From NCBI GenBank assembly GCA_903884115.1, contig CAISDH010000015.1, forward strand, positions 1 to 37,146: a DNA stretch of 37,146 nt. Reading direction: 5' to 3'. The notes under the pieces were generated by a model. It had not been told where the DNA came from and made no database searches. It worked only from the letters and a program-made list of their open reading frames with translations. The position numbers were made by a program, and so were the translations under genes. Shown here one piece after another: positions 8,549-17,700 of the stretch; position 1 is the first letter of the stretch; every line of letters starts with the position of its first letter. Origin of the DNA: an uncultured Microcaldota archaeon. GTDB lineage: Archaea > Micrarchaeota > Micrarchaeia > Micrarchaeales > Micrarchaeaceae.

Positions 8549-9541
8549 ATGGTAAGATTCGAGATGCTTGTAAGCAGGGGCGTGGCGAGAAGGGTATCGC
8601 ACGAGCTGGACCTTGCAGGCATGAAGATCACAGTGGAGATGCTCCTGCGCATGGCGATAGTGGGCTTCTTCGCCCTGTTCCTGATAGTGATCGCTTTCGG
8701 CGTCCTTTTACTGAAGCTCTATGCGCCCCTAGCAGGAGTGCTGGGCCTTGTGGCGGGCGCCGTCTTCGTCCTGATCGTATACATGATTCTTGAGTACAAG
8801 ATAGAGAACCGGAAGACGAAGCTGGAGGAGATGCTTCCAGACTTCTTCCAGATCACATCGGCTAACCTGCGCAGCGGAATAGCGCTGGACAGGGCGCTGC
8901 TGCTCTCGGCAAGGCCGGAGTTCGGATTCCTAAGCGAGGAAATCAAGGACATGAACAAGCGCATCTACAGCGGTGAGAACTTTGAGAATGCGCTGCAGGA
9001 GATCGCGAGCAGGTACCGCTCGTACGAGCTTACGCACGCTGTGCGCATGATGATTGAGGCGCTGCGCTACGGAGGCGCGATGGCCGACCTGATAGAGCAG
9101 ATAGCGAAAAGCATGAGGAGCAACCAGCTTGTGCAGAAGGAGATAACCGGCCAGCTCTTCATGTACAGCATATTCATAGCGTTCGCAGCCCTCGTAGCAG
9201 CTCCTGTGCTTTACGGGCTCACGAGCCAGATGATCGTGGTGACCGATACAATCTGGAAGGGCATACTGGCGACAAGCCCCGGAGGCATACCGAACATCGG
9301 CATGTCGTTCCTGAAGCCGAGCGCCCCCAAGATAAGCCCAGAGACATACTACGACTTCTCGATCATAGCGATAGTGGTCATAACGGGCTTCGCAAGCCTC
9401 ATCATGTCGGCAATATCATCAGGTTCCGCGGTGAAGGGCATAAGGTACATGCCGGTATTCCTTGTCGTGGGCCTCGTGATCTTCTTGGTTATGCAGCACG
9501 TCATAGCCCAGCTCTTCTCCAGCATAGCCGGAGGCATATAG
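8549..9541 (+). CDS. Second TadC/ArlJ-like membrane platform protein
   Basis: A 330-residue integral membrane protein of the type II secretion F (GspF/TadC/ArlJ) family. Helices are at about residues 30-52 and 56-78, then a cytoplasmic helical domain at about 80-200 (EEMLPDFFQITSANLRSGIA, later YRSYELTHAVRMMIEALRYG), then helices at about 203-225, 268-290 and 300-325. It lacks the long tail of its upstream partner. Together the two could form a heteromeric platform beneath the pilus. It is the last gene of the operon and converges on the LamG-pilin genes, which are the likely substrates. Confidence 0.87.
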   Translation: MVRFEMLVSRGVARRVSHELDLAGMKITVEMLLRMAIVGFFALFLIVIAFGVLLLKLYAPLAGVLGLVAGAVFVLIVYMILEYKIENRKTKLEEMLPDFFQITSANLRSGIALDRALLLSARPEFGFLSEEIKDMNKRIYSGENFENALQEIASRYRSYELTHAVRMMIEALRYGGAMADLIEQIAKSMRSNQLVQKEITGQLFMYSIFIAFAALVAAPVLYGLTSQMIVVTDTIWKGILATSPGGIPNIGMSFLKPSAPKISPETYYDFSIIAIVVITGFASLIMSAISSGSAVKGIRYMPVFLVVGLVIFLVMQHVIAQLFSSIAGGI

Positions 9542-9645
9542 GGAGGCTTTCCGGGCAGCTATAGGACATAGGGCACACAACAACCAGAAGTTCTCATTCG
9601 CAGAAGGAATATCAGACCACCTTGGTGTACAGCCTAATCCTCATT
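9542..9645. other. Convergent intergenic gap
   Basis: About 100 bases separate the 3' ends of the platform operon and the LamG-pilin operon. I see no gene and no clear hairpin terminator. Confidence 0.5.
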
Positions 9646-12285
9646 TCAAACCAGGTTCACAACGAGAGGATTGAAGGCCACACCTGGCATTATACCGTTG
9701 GGAGGATATGCACGGACGCGAGTCCAGCGTATGAGGGACCCGGCAGACGCTGTTCCTCCTGTGGTTGTTTGGCTCGTTACTGAAGAAAGCATGCCGTTAT
9801 AATTTATCTGCATGTTGTAAGACGTCGTACTAAGCATGGTAAGTGTATTTATGTAATAGCTGCCTGAAACGAACGCGTATGCTTGAGTGTTTCCGTTTGT
9901 ACAGCAAGTTGGAGAAGTGTAGATAAAGTATTGCTGAGATGCTGTTGGACTGATTGAGGCGGCAACATACTGGTTGGTTGAAGAGCCCACACCAAGAGGG
10001 ACATAGTCCAGATCTTCCTCACCTCCACTGGAAGCCTGCAGGTAGCTGTCAGATATGAATGGGAAATTTGATGGTGTGTTGATGGCAATAGTTCCGGTGT
10101 TGGTGTAGCTATAAAATACATTACCGCCGTTGTCGTACTGCCCTAAGATGCCCGATAGCTGCGGCGCTTCGCCTGCCTGCGCTCCTGCCCCTGAATTATA
10201 ATCCACATACTTCGGCAGGAACGCCATTGTTATGACAGTGCTGGAAGAAGCAGGCATGCTGCCTGGCAGCTTCACCCAAAACACGCTTGTGGTGTTGGAG
10301 CTTGCGCATCCGGACTCGCACCAGCTGGGAAGTGCGGCGTTGTTCTGGTAGAAGCGTATGTTTCCAAGGTTGGGGCGTTCATACGCCGCATACTGTGCCG
10401 CGTTAAGGGTAAGCATCTGCTGGAACTGCCCTGATGCGCTTGCCGATAGGTATGTTATGCTATTACCAGTGCCTGCGTAGCTGTTGCCGCTGTAGTCATT
10501 TGAATTGCTGTTTAGGGGCCACCAACCAGTGGTTGCGGATACCGGTGCGCCACCGATGCCTTCTGAGTACAGGCTTGCCACCTGGGTTGTGGTGAGTGAG
10601 TTGCTGTAGAGTTGTACGTTGGCAATCTGACCACTGAAGAAGCGTTGGTAGCTCGTATATAGAAGACCTGCAGTATTCAGATTGGCACCTATGCCAAAAT
10701 AATCACCAGAAGTATCGGATATGGTGCCTGTAGCGGCTATTGAATTATCAGGTATGCCATTTATGTATATTGTCTCCCCCACCCCATTATAGACAAGAGC
10801 CACCTGAGACCACCTGTTAAGAGGCAGCGTATTGGTGGAAATGAAGCGTGCCGAATTCGGACCCTGCAAATATGTGCTAACTCTGCCAGAACCATCAAGC
10901 TCGAAGTAGTAGGCTTGAGATTTTGTAGCTATAGTCGAGGTATCGGGGGTTGTGAGGAAAGCAGTTGGATATACCCATGCCGCAATAGCCATGGCGCTCT
11001 TTCCGTTGAACACTATTCCACCTGATGAGGGCACGTTTGCAAAGGCACCTGTACCGCCAAAGCGTGCACCTTCTATGTTGCTGACCGTGATGTTCGCGTA
11101 CGCCGTGGCTTCAGGCAATGCTGCGCTCGCGCGCAGCGGATACAGGACGGTGCCGAATGTTGAATTTACAACCGCGAGAGCAGAATAGGTGATGTTCAGC
11201 CATAGCGGGGACGTCTGGAACACTGTCACGCTCTGGTTCGCTATTATGACGTTCACGTTGTGTGAGAGCGCCTGCTTCTGCAATGCGGAGGCATAGTCGC
11301 TCAGCGTAGATCCTGGCACGGGCGGAATTCCAGAGACGATCGAGGCGAGCGTGTTCGCGGCGGAGGCGTTGATTGGAAATGCAAGCGTAGAGTTTGTGTT
11401 GATAGTTACCGGTACGCCACCGATCCCTTCTGCATATAGGCTTGCAACCTGGGTCGCGGTGAGAGCTATGTTATATATCTGGAGGTTTGAAAGAAGACCG
11501 CTCGTGGGAAGGGTTATGCTTCCGGCTTGCGGTAATCCGCCAATTGCTTGACCGTCAGAACCAAGCGTTGTGGTGACTGCATGATTTGATGAACTTGTAG
11601 TCTGTTGGACGCCATTTAAATACAGTAATGCTTGACTAATTGTTGTAGATCCGCTTGGGAATGTGACAACAAATGAATTCCAATTAGTGTTATAGGTCCA
11701 AGCAAAAGAAGTGCTATAACCAGCTTCTTCTATATAAAGATTACCTGAACCGTCATAATACATCCCCCATCTCAGGCCGCCAGAATTTTGGCCATAACCA
11801 AACAATTCCTGCGCCACATTAGAATTTAATTTGAACCATATGGCTGTTGTCCTAGGCGATGAACCGGTAGGCAGCCCTACGGCCCCTATCTCTATGTAGC
11901 TGTTTATTCCATTGAATGCCGCGACCTGTATGCCGTTGACAGTACTGTATATCACATTTACTGGTGCGCCGTTGTTGGCGTTGCGGCTGTAGTCGTTCGT
12001 GTTGCCCTCGAGAGGCCACCATCCAACCACGTTTGCGGACATATATGCACCCAGCGCCTTCTGCAGGCTTGCAGTCAGTATTGACGGTAGCGTGCTCTGC
12101 ATGGAGCTTGCGAAATCGCTGGTTCCGAGTATGCCGTAAGACTGCGAAGCCTGGTTGTTGAAGTTTATTCCCAGAATAACGTACGTAACCACAATGGCAA
12201 GCATGAGCGTGACCAGCACTATCGCGAGCAGCGTGAACAGCAGGCCCTTCTGCGGCTTTGCTATGCGCCCAAGTGTCATCTCCAT
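9646..12285 (-). CDS. Large pilin-like protein with two LamG domains and a DUF2341-like C-terminus
   Basis: An 879-residue predicted surface protein. The N-terminus has a short basic leader (RIAKPQKG) and one long hydrophobic helix (about residues 15-40), the layout of an archaeal pilin with a class III signal, followed by an extracellular part. Two LamG (concanavalin A-like jelly-roll) domains span about residues 85-290 and 405-580, each carrying the conserved closing element (ASLYAEGIGG or ASLYSEGIGG). GWWPL elements occur before the first domain and again after the second. Residues about 640-879 resemble DUF2341 (RFYQNNAALPSWCESG, then FWVKLPGSMPASS, then YVDYNSG). The end of the upstream gene overlaps this start. 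ATG 12279 makes the classic ATGA overlap and could be the real start. Sugar or protein binding is inferred from the fold. Confidence 0.83.
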   Translation of the reverse strand: MEMTLGRIAKPQKGLLFTLLAIVLVTLMLAIVVTYVILGINFNNQASQSYGILGTSDFASSMQSTLPSILTASLQKALGAYMSANVVGWWPLEGNTNDYSRNANNGAPVNVIYSTVNGIQVAAFNGINSYIEIGAVGLPTGSSPRTTAIWFKLNSNVAQELFGYGQNSGGLRWGMYYDGSGNLYIEEAGYSTSFAWTYNTNWNSFVVTFPSGSTTISQALLYLNGVQQTTSSSNHAVTTTLGSDGQAIGGLPQAGSITLPTSGLLSNLQIYNIALTATQVASLYAEGIGGVPVTINTNSTLAFPINASAANTLASIVSGIPPVPGSTLSDYASALQKQALSHNVNVIIANQSVTVFQTSPLWLNITYSALAVVNSTFGTVLYPLRASAALPEATAYANITVSNIEGARFGGTGAFANVPSSGGIVFNGKSAMAIAAWVYPTAFLTTPDTSTIATKSQAYYFELDGSGRVSTYLQGPNSARFISTNTLPLNRWSQVALVYNGVGETIYINGIPDNSIAATGTISDTSGDYFGIGANLNTAGLLYTSYQRFFSGQIANVQLYSNSLTTTQVASLYSEGIGGAPVSATTGWWPLNSNSNDYSGNSYAGTGNSITYLSASASGQFQQMLTLNAAQYAAYERPNLGNIRFYQNNAALPSWCESGCASSNTTSVFWVKLPGSMPASSSTVITMAFLPKYVDYNSGAGAQAGEAPQLSGILGQYDNGGNVFYSYTNTGTIAINTPSNFPFISDSYLQASSGGEEDLDYVPLGVGSSTNQYVAASISPTASQQYFIYTSPTCCTNGNTQAYAFVSGSYYINTLTMLSTTSYNMQINYNGMLSSVTSQTTTGGTASAGSLIRWTRVRAYPPNGIMPGVAFNPLVVNLV

Positions 12286-14090
12286 TGCACCACGCTTACA
12301 TTGTATACGCCGTCAGTGCCGCTCACATTCAGCATCAGCGGGACTGACGCCTTGCTTACCTGAGACGATCCTGAGAGCGAAGACGGCAGGTATATATTGC
12401 TCAGAACGCTGTTGTATACCACATTGACAGCGGTCCCGGTGTCGCCATAGGTCGTATAGTCGTTGGAATTGCCGTCGAGCGGCCACCAACCAACAATGTT
12501 CGCAGCGGACACCGGAATGCCAGTGATGCCCTCCTTGTACAGCTGCGATATCTGCACTGCGGTGAGCGCAGTGTTGTAGATTTGCATGTTGGAGATGAAA
12601 CCATTAAAAGGATATTGATAGGAGGACGGAGGATTTCCGGAACTCCCTGCTTGTGAACCAATCAGGAAAGAATCGGTGGGAAGGCCTTGAGGAGTCCCTG
12701 TAACGCCAGTGAACGTTTGTCCTGCCCCATTGATGTATAAACTGATGCTATTAGTTGATGGATTAAAAACATAGGCTATATCATACCACTTGTTTGATGA
12801 AAATGTGGCAGTGCTGTCGTAAGTAAACCATTGTGAACCTGTCCAAAATCCCGCATTAAGGTCGTTATTATGAATTTGGACGACAAATGTATGGCCACCC
12901 GTCCCTTTTTGAGCTATCACATTCCATGTTACAGGGAGACCAGTAGGGTAAATCCATGCAGAGACAGTAATGGCGTTTACAACATTCAAGCTCACAGAAT
13001 TTCCAGCATTGATTGCGCTGCTTGCGCCGTTGAAGCTTGCAGTCTGGAAGTTTATCGATGGTGCGTACAAGTTGTTTATGAACATGGTGGTGTTGGTAGA
13101 GGGGTACGCTGCGTTGAGGAGCGCGCTTGCGAACGGCCCCGGTGCAGACTGCCCGATGCTGTTGTATATCACATTTGTGGGTGCGCCGGTGTTGCCGGTG
13201 CCGCTGTAGTCGTTAGCATTGCCGTTCAATGGCCACCAGCCCATGAGCCCGGATGATAAGGGAAGGCCACCGATGCCTTCAGCATAGATGCTGTTCACCT
13301 GGCTTGCCGTGAGCGTGGTGCTGTAGAGTTGCACGTCGGATATCAGGCCTTGGAAGTAATAGGAGTGGGAGCTTGAATACGAACCTATCACAGAGTTTAG
13401 TGTATATGTGTTCAGAGGGGGAGCACCAAGAGTATTTGTGCCCGTAGCACCATCAAGATAGAAGATGACATTACTTGATCCCGGAGCATACGTCCATCCT
13501 GCAAAGTGCCACGCATTAGGTGTTATAGACAGTCCGCTTGTTCCTTCATTTGCACCGCCATTATCAAAATATATTTTGCTTTGGTAAATGCCCAGGCACG
13601 CATTGTTGGCGCCAACACCTCCCAGACAATACACCTCGTATTCGCCAGTCACCACAGTAGGGTATATCCACGCAAAGACGGACATTGAATTAGAGCCGCC
13701 AATTAGCTCAGTGTTGCTTGTGCTTATGTAGCTGCTTGCGCCGTTGAAGCTTGCGGCGAATAGCGTGTTGGTGTTGATGTACATGTTCGCCATAGCCTGC
13801 AGCGCGCTCTGGTAGGGAGGCACATCATATGTACCGAACCCGTATGCGCCGCCCAGGCTGCTGACCGGCGTACACCCATTTATGTTGCCAATCGACACGT
13901 TGCCGCATAGGCCGGCTATGCTCTCGTGAAGCGTGCTCTGCAGCAGGCCGTATGCCTCCTGCACCGAAGTCTGGTATATTCCGGGCGAGGTGTACTGCAG
14001 GTACATCAGCATCGATATGCCCATGCCAGCAACTACCAGTGCGAAGAACGCGTCAAGCGTGAATACGAAACCTTTAGTGTTGCATGCCAT
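12276..14090 (-). CDS. Pilin-like protein with two LamG domains
   Basis: A 604-residue predicted surface protein. The N-terminus (KGFVFTLDAFFALVVAG) is a typical archaeal pilin-like membrane helix, with a possible prepilin peptidase cut after the Gly at about residue 7. A Cys pair near residues 62 and 72 could form a disulfide. Two LamG domains cover about residues 105-275 and 345-520; each opens with an FNGASS strand and closes with an IYAEGIGG or LYKEGITG element. After the second domain comes another GWWPLDGNSNDY stretch and a short tail, as if a third domain begins but is not completed in this gene. The ATG lies 12 bases after the previous gene's stop. Second-last gene of the minus-strand operon; the stop overlaps the next start. 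Confidence 0.83.
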   Translation of the reverse strand: MACNTKGFVFTLDAFFALVVAGMGISMLMYLQYTSPGIYQTSVQEAYGLLQSTLHESIAGLCGNVSIGNINGCTPVSSLGGAYGFGTYDVPPYQSALQAMANMYINTNTLFAASFNGASSYISTSNTELIGGSNSMSVFAWIYPTVVTGEYEVYCLGGVGANNACLGIYQSKIYFDNGGANEGTSGLSITPNAWHFAGWTYAPGSSNVIFYLDGATGTNTLGAPPLNTYTLNSVIGSYSSSHSYYFQGLISDVQLYSTTLTASQVNSIYAEGIGGLPLSSGLMGWWPLNGNANDYSGTGNTGAPTNVIYNSIGQSAPGPFASALLNAAYPSTNTTMFINNLYAPSINFQTASFNGASSAINAGNSVSLNVVNAITVSAWIYPTGLPVTWNVIAQKGTGGHTFVVQIHNNDLNAGFWTGSQWFTYDSTATFSSNKWYDIAYVFNPSTNSISLYINGAGQTFTGVTGTPQGLPTDSFLIGSQAGSSGNPPSSYQYPFNGFISNMQIYNTALTAVQISQLYKEGITGIPVSAANIVGWWPLDGNSNDYTTYGDTGTAVNVVYNSVLSNIYLPSSLSGSSQVSKASVPLMLNVSGTDGVYNVSVVQWR

Positions 14091-14102
14091 TTTCTTGCCT
14101 TT

Positions 14103-14756
14103 CTAGCCTAACGCGAAACCTGCGTTGGTCCACACGTTCACTGTGACTACGACAGGTATGCCGTTCAGGGTTGCCGACATCTTCTGGGCATACACTGCAA
14201 GCGCGCCGTTTGTGGACGGGTTGCTACCTATGCTGATGCTCACGGCGTTTGCGGAGCCTGTGCTCACCACAGTTATGTAATAATCAAATGCAACTCCCAG
14301 CGGCGTCTTCGACGCCTGGTAGTTGTAGTTCGCCATTGACATGAAGGTGTAGAGCTTGCTTGCGGAGAGGCTGCTGTTCAATGCGGAGGCGGCAATGCCT
14401 ACGCTCACGCCGGTCCAGCTTGTTGTGCTCAGCGTATTGACCGTGCTCTGCCAGTTTGCGGGCGCGCCGGGCGACATAAGGCTCTGGGAAAGGGCCTGCT
14501 CCTGCAGCTGGAGCATTATGTATGTGGGGCTGTACGAGCTCGCAAGCTGGTTGTTGATGTTGAACCAGGAGTATGCCAGTATTGTGACTGCAAAGCTGAA
14601 TATCACAACTGCGAATATGAGGTCGAAGCTCCAGAACTGCGCCCTAAAACTTCTAGAAGAAGTTCCGCATCTTTCAGATGCAGAATCTTGCAGCCAAGCT
14701 GCAAGAGTTTTATCAAGACGTGCAAGGCGTTTAACAGAGGTTTTATCATAAGCCAT
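14103..14756 (-). CDS. Small pilin-like protein with unusual hairpin-encoded N-terminus
   Basis: A 217-residue protein of no recognised family. A single hydrophobic helix lies at about residues 43-66 (FWSFDLIFAVVIFSFAVTIL), then a Ser/Asn/Thr-rich extracellular domain without LamG. It resembles a major or core minor pilin. The first 39 codons are odd: they use AT-ending codons unlike the rest, and contain three perfect hairpins (14648-14706). No in-frame ATG, GTG or TTG exists between the hairpins and the hydrophobic helix, so ATG 14756 is the only credible start. It follows a GGGTGA site (14764-14769) that includes the stop of the upstream LamG gene with seven bases of spacing, so translation is coupled. 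Confidence 0.75.
   Translation of the reverse strand: MAYDKTSVKRLARLDKTLAAWLQDSASERCGTSSRSFRAQFWSFDLIFAVVIFSFAVTILAYSWFNINNQLASSYSPTYIMLQLQEQALSQSLMSPGAPANWQSTVNTLSTTSWTGVSVGIAASALNSSLSASKLYTFMSMANYNYQASKTPLGVAFDYYITVVSTGSANAVSISIGSNPSTNGALAVYAQKMSATLNGIPVVVTVNVWTNAGFALG
14648..14706 (-). repeat. Three tandem perfect hairpins inside a coding region
   Basis: Stems with three-base loops lie at 14648-14654/14658-14664 (7 pairs), 14667-14672/14676-14681 (6 pairs) and 14686-14694/14698-14706 (9 pairs), with only 2 and 4 bases between them. All pairs are Watson-Crick. They fall in codons 17-37 of the small pilin-like gene. Confidence 0.9.
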
Positions 14757-14763
14757 ACCGTAG

Positions 14764-17700
14764 TCACCCGATTGATACGTTCACCCTGGAGTACATGGGA
14801 AGCCCCTGAAGGTACAGCTGCTTGACCTGTTGCGCCGTAAGCGGAGCATTGTAGATCTGGACATCCGAAATAAGGCCATTAAATGTATAGGCAGTATTGA
14901 TATTGCCACCAATGCCTATTCCAACCAGGTTTGAATTCGGGAAAATAGAGCCAGGCAAATTGTACGTTGCAAGAAGGTTGCCATTAAGGTATATCTTCTG
15001 ATATGTCCCGTCAAAGGTCGCAGTCACGAAGTACCAGGTTCCTGTATTAAAGATCGTACTGGCTGTTTGGTGGCCATTCCAGGAATAAGACAGGTCAAAT
15101 TCTATCCTGTTTGCCCACAGATATAAACCATATTCGCTCTCTTTATCAACAATCGCTGGTTCGGCGTTATTAAATGAGTTTATGTTAAACCACCCTGAAA
15201 TTGTTAAGGCACCAGTGGGGTTTAATATCGCCGTGTTAGGAATGCTCACGTAGCTGTTTGCGCCGTTGAAGTACGCAGCCGGCATGGGATTTGCGGATGG
15301 GGAGTATTCCACACTGTTGTATACTAGGTTTGTCGGTGCGCCGTTGTTGCCGCTGGCGCTGTAGTCGTTGGGGTTGCCGTTCAGGGGCCACCAGCCAACC
15401 AGGCCGGACGATAATGGAGCGCCATCAATGCCTTCGGCATACAGGCTCGCGATCTGGCTCGCCGAGAGCGCGGCGTTGTAGATTTGTATGTCAGCGGCAC
15501 TGCCTTGGAAATTTAAGCCGCTTCCAGATACCCACGTACCAAAGTAGAAAGTCCCAGACAGTGTGTTTGGCGATGAGCTAGTGTAGGAAATTGTTTGTGG
15601 AGGCTGGCTGTCGAGATAGAACGTTTCTTGTGACCCTGAGCTGTAGACGCCACAAATCAGATGCCAGCTGTTGAGGGGCACCACGAGCGAGGAAGTGGCC
15701 CTGCTTGCATGTATGTCTGAATTCAGATATCCATTTGGATCAATACCCAAGGTAAACGCGTCGCCTGATGAGGTTTGCGTGCCATATGCGACCAACATAT
15801 CGTCATTGGATCCTGGATAGGCAGTGGGAAGGACCCACCCGCAGATTGTACGAGGGCTTGATCCAAGAGGTATGCCGGTCTGGCTCGACATGGTTATGAT
15901 GCTAGTGGCTCCATTGAAGTTAGCAGCCTGCATCAGGTTGACAAGGGTGGCGTAGTTAGCATTGGCATATATCATATTTGACGGCGCGGCGTTGTTGCCG
16001 TTGCCAGAATAGTCGCTAGCAGTGTATGCCAATGGCCACCAGCCAACTATGCCGGTTTTTCCCAGCGGGGAACCTGCCACGCCCTCGTTGTACAGCTGCT
16101 GTGCTTGTGTTGCAGTCAAGGAATTATTGTAGATCTGTACGTTGGATATCGAGCCGATGAAAAGCTGGGTCGCCCCGTTTGTGCTTCCAATGTATTCCGG
16201 ATTCGAACTTGTCTCTATCGAATTCGAGTCGCTACAGGTCCCTTGAAGTGCGCCATTGACGTAGAAAGCGCCGCCTGAGACTATGTTATAAGTATAAGTC
16301 AACAGATACCACTTGTTTGTCAAAAATTGCGATGATGCGGAAGCTACGCAGCCCACCCCAGCGGAATCGGTGATATATCCCCTGAATGTTTTCCCGGACG
16401 ACGACTCGTCTATCTTGTAAGCAAGATCCGTAGGGCCTATCTTGCTTATTATTGTGTTAAACGATGATCCCACCGATGTGGGATATACCCACACCGAAAG
16501 GGCAATAGCATTTCTGGGATTCAATGCAGAAGAATACGGAACTGTTATGTAGCTGTTGACTCCGTTGAAGCCTGCAACCGCAAGATTCGTCTGGTTTATA
16601 AGAGGAGCCCATGACGCGCCATAGAACATGCCGTTGTTTGCGTGCGTGCTAAGGTCGTATATCGTGTTACCGAACCCTTCCTGAAGGGGCCACCACCCAA
16701 TAAGATTCCCTTCTGTTACAGTGTTCCCGTTGAACCCGAACAGAGTGAAGTTGAGTCTTGAGACATTCGGCGCCGTTATGTAGGCTTTGGCGTAGCCTGT
16801 GCTGTTTGCATACACAGCAAAACCCGGCATTGAGTTCTGGGTAAACACGCCACTGCTGGTCACGCCTCCAACAAGTGCATTCGCAGCGTTTGCGCCGCCT
16901 GCCAGTGCAACGTGGACTTGCATGTACACAATGCTGTTGTAACCTACTAAGCTGTAGGCCGTGCCCTGATCCCTATAGCCACTGTAGTCGTTTGCGTTGC
17001 CATCAAGCGGCCACCATCCCACCACATTCGCACTGGATATCGGCGCTCCGCCGATGCCTTTAGCGTATATGCTTGCCACCTGGCTTGCTGTGAGCGCAGT
17101 GTTGTAGATTTGGACGTTGGCAATCTTACCAGGGAAATAATTATCAAATGCGGCATCTGTCCCTATGCTTATAGGAGCGGTAGTTGAAACTGTGGATGGC
17201 GTTCCAGAAGATACAGGATATATAACTGCACTGACTCCATTTATATAAAAGGCTTGATTGGCATTTCCCAAGCCATTATAAGTCCAGACAATATTATAAA
17301 ACGTATTAACAGTTAGCGCGTTGAATTGAGAGAACCCTGCCGTATATACAGAGGAACTTTGCATTAAGTGAAATTCAGGCTGGCCCGTTATGACCTGGAA
17401 CGCCCAGCCAGGGCCACCACTCAAACCAGCCATTTTTGCCACAACCAGCTGATTGTTTAGGCTTATTGTAGTCATATAAACCCACGCTGAAACCGTCATG
17501 GCAGGGAGGTTGTCTGCATTTAGGGTGTTAGCTGTGCCGACATAGCCGACTCCATTTAAGCTTGCGGCCTTGACGTGCTGGAACTGGTTCAGGGTCATCG
17601 TGTAGGGCAGAGGCACTTGCGTCGTCGGAACGCTGTCTATGTACACGGTGCCCTGCGCATTCGCAACTTTGATCGTTCCGCTGCTTGTTGGAAGGAGATA

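Noticed and set aside
3711-9541. A true archaellum locus
   Set aside because: Only the ATPase and platform types are shared; no arlF, arlG, arlH or archaellin-type gene is present.
14103-14756. Internal start downstream of the hairpins in the small pilin gene
   Set aside because: No in-frame ATG, GTG or TTG occurs between the hairpins and the membrane helix.
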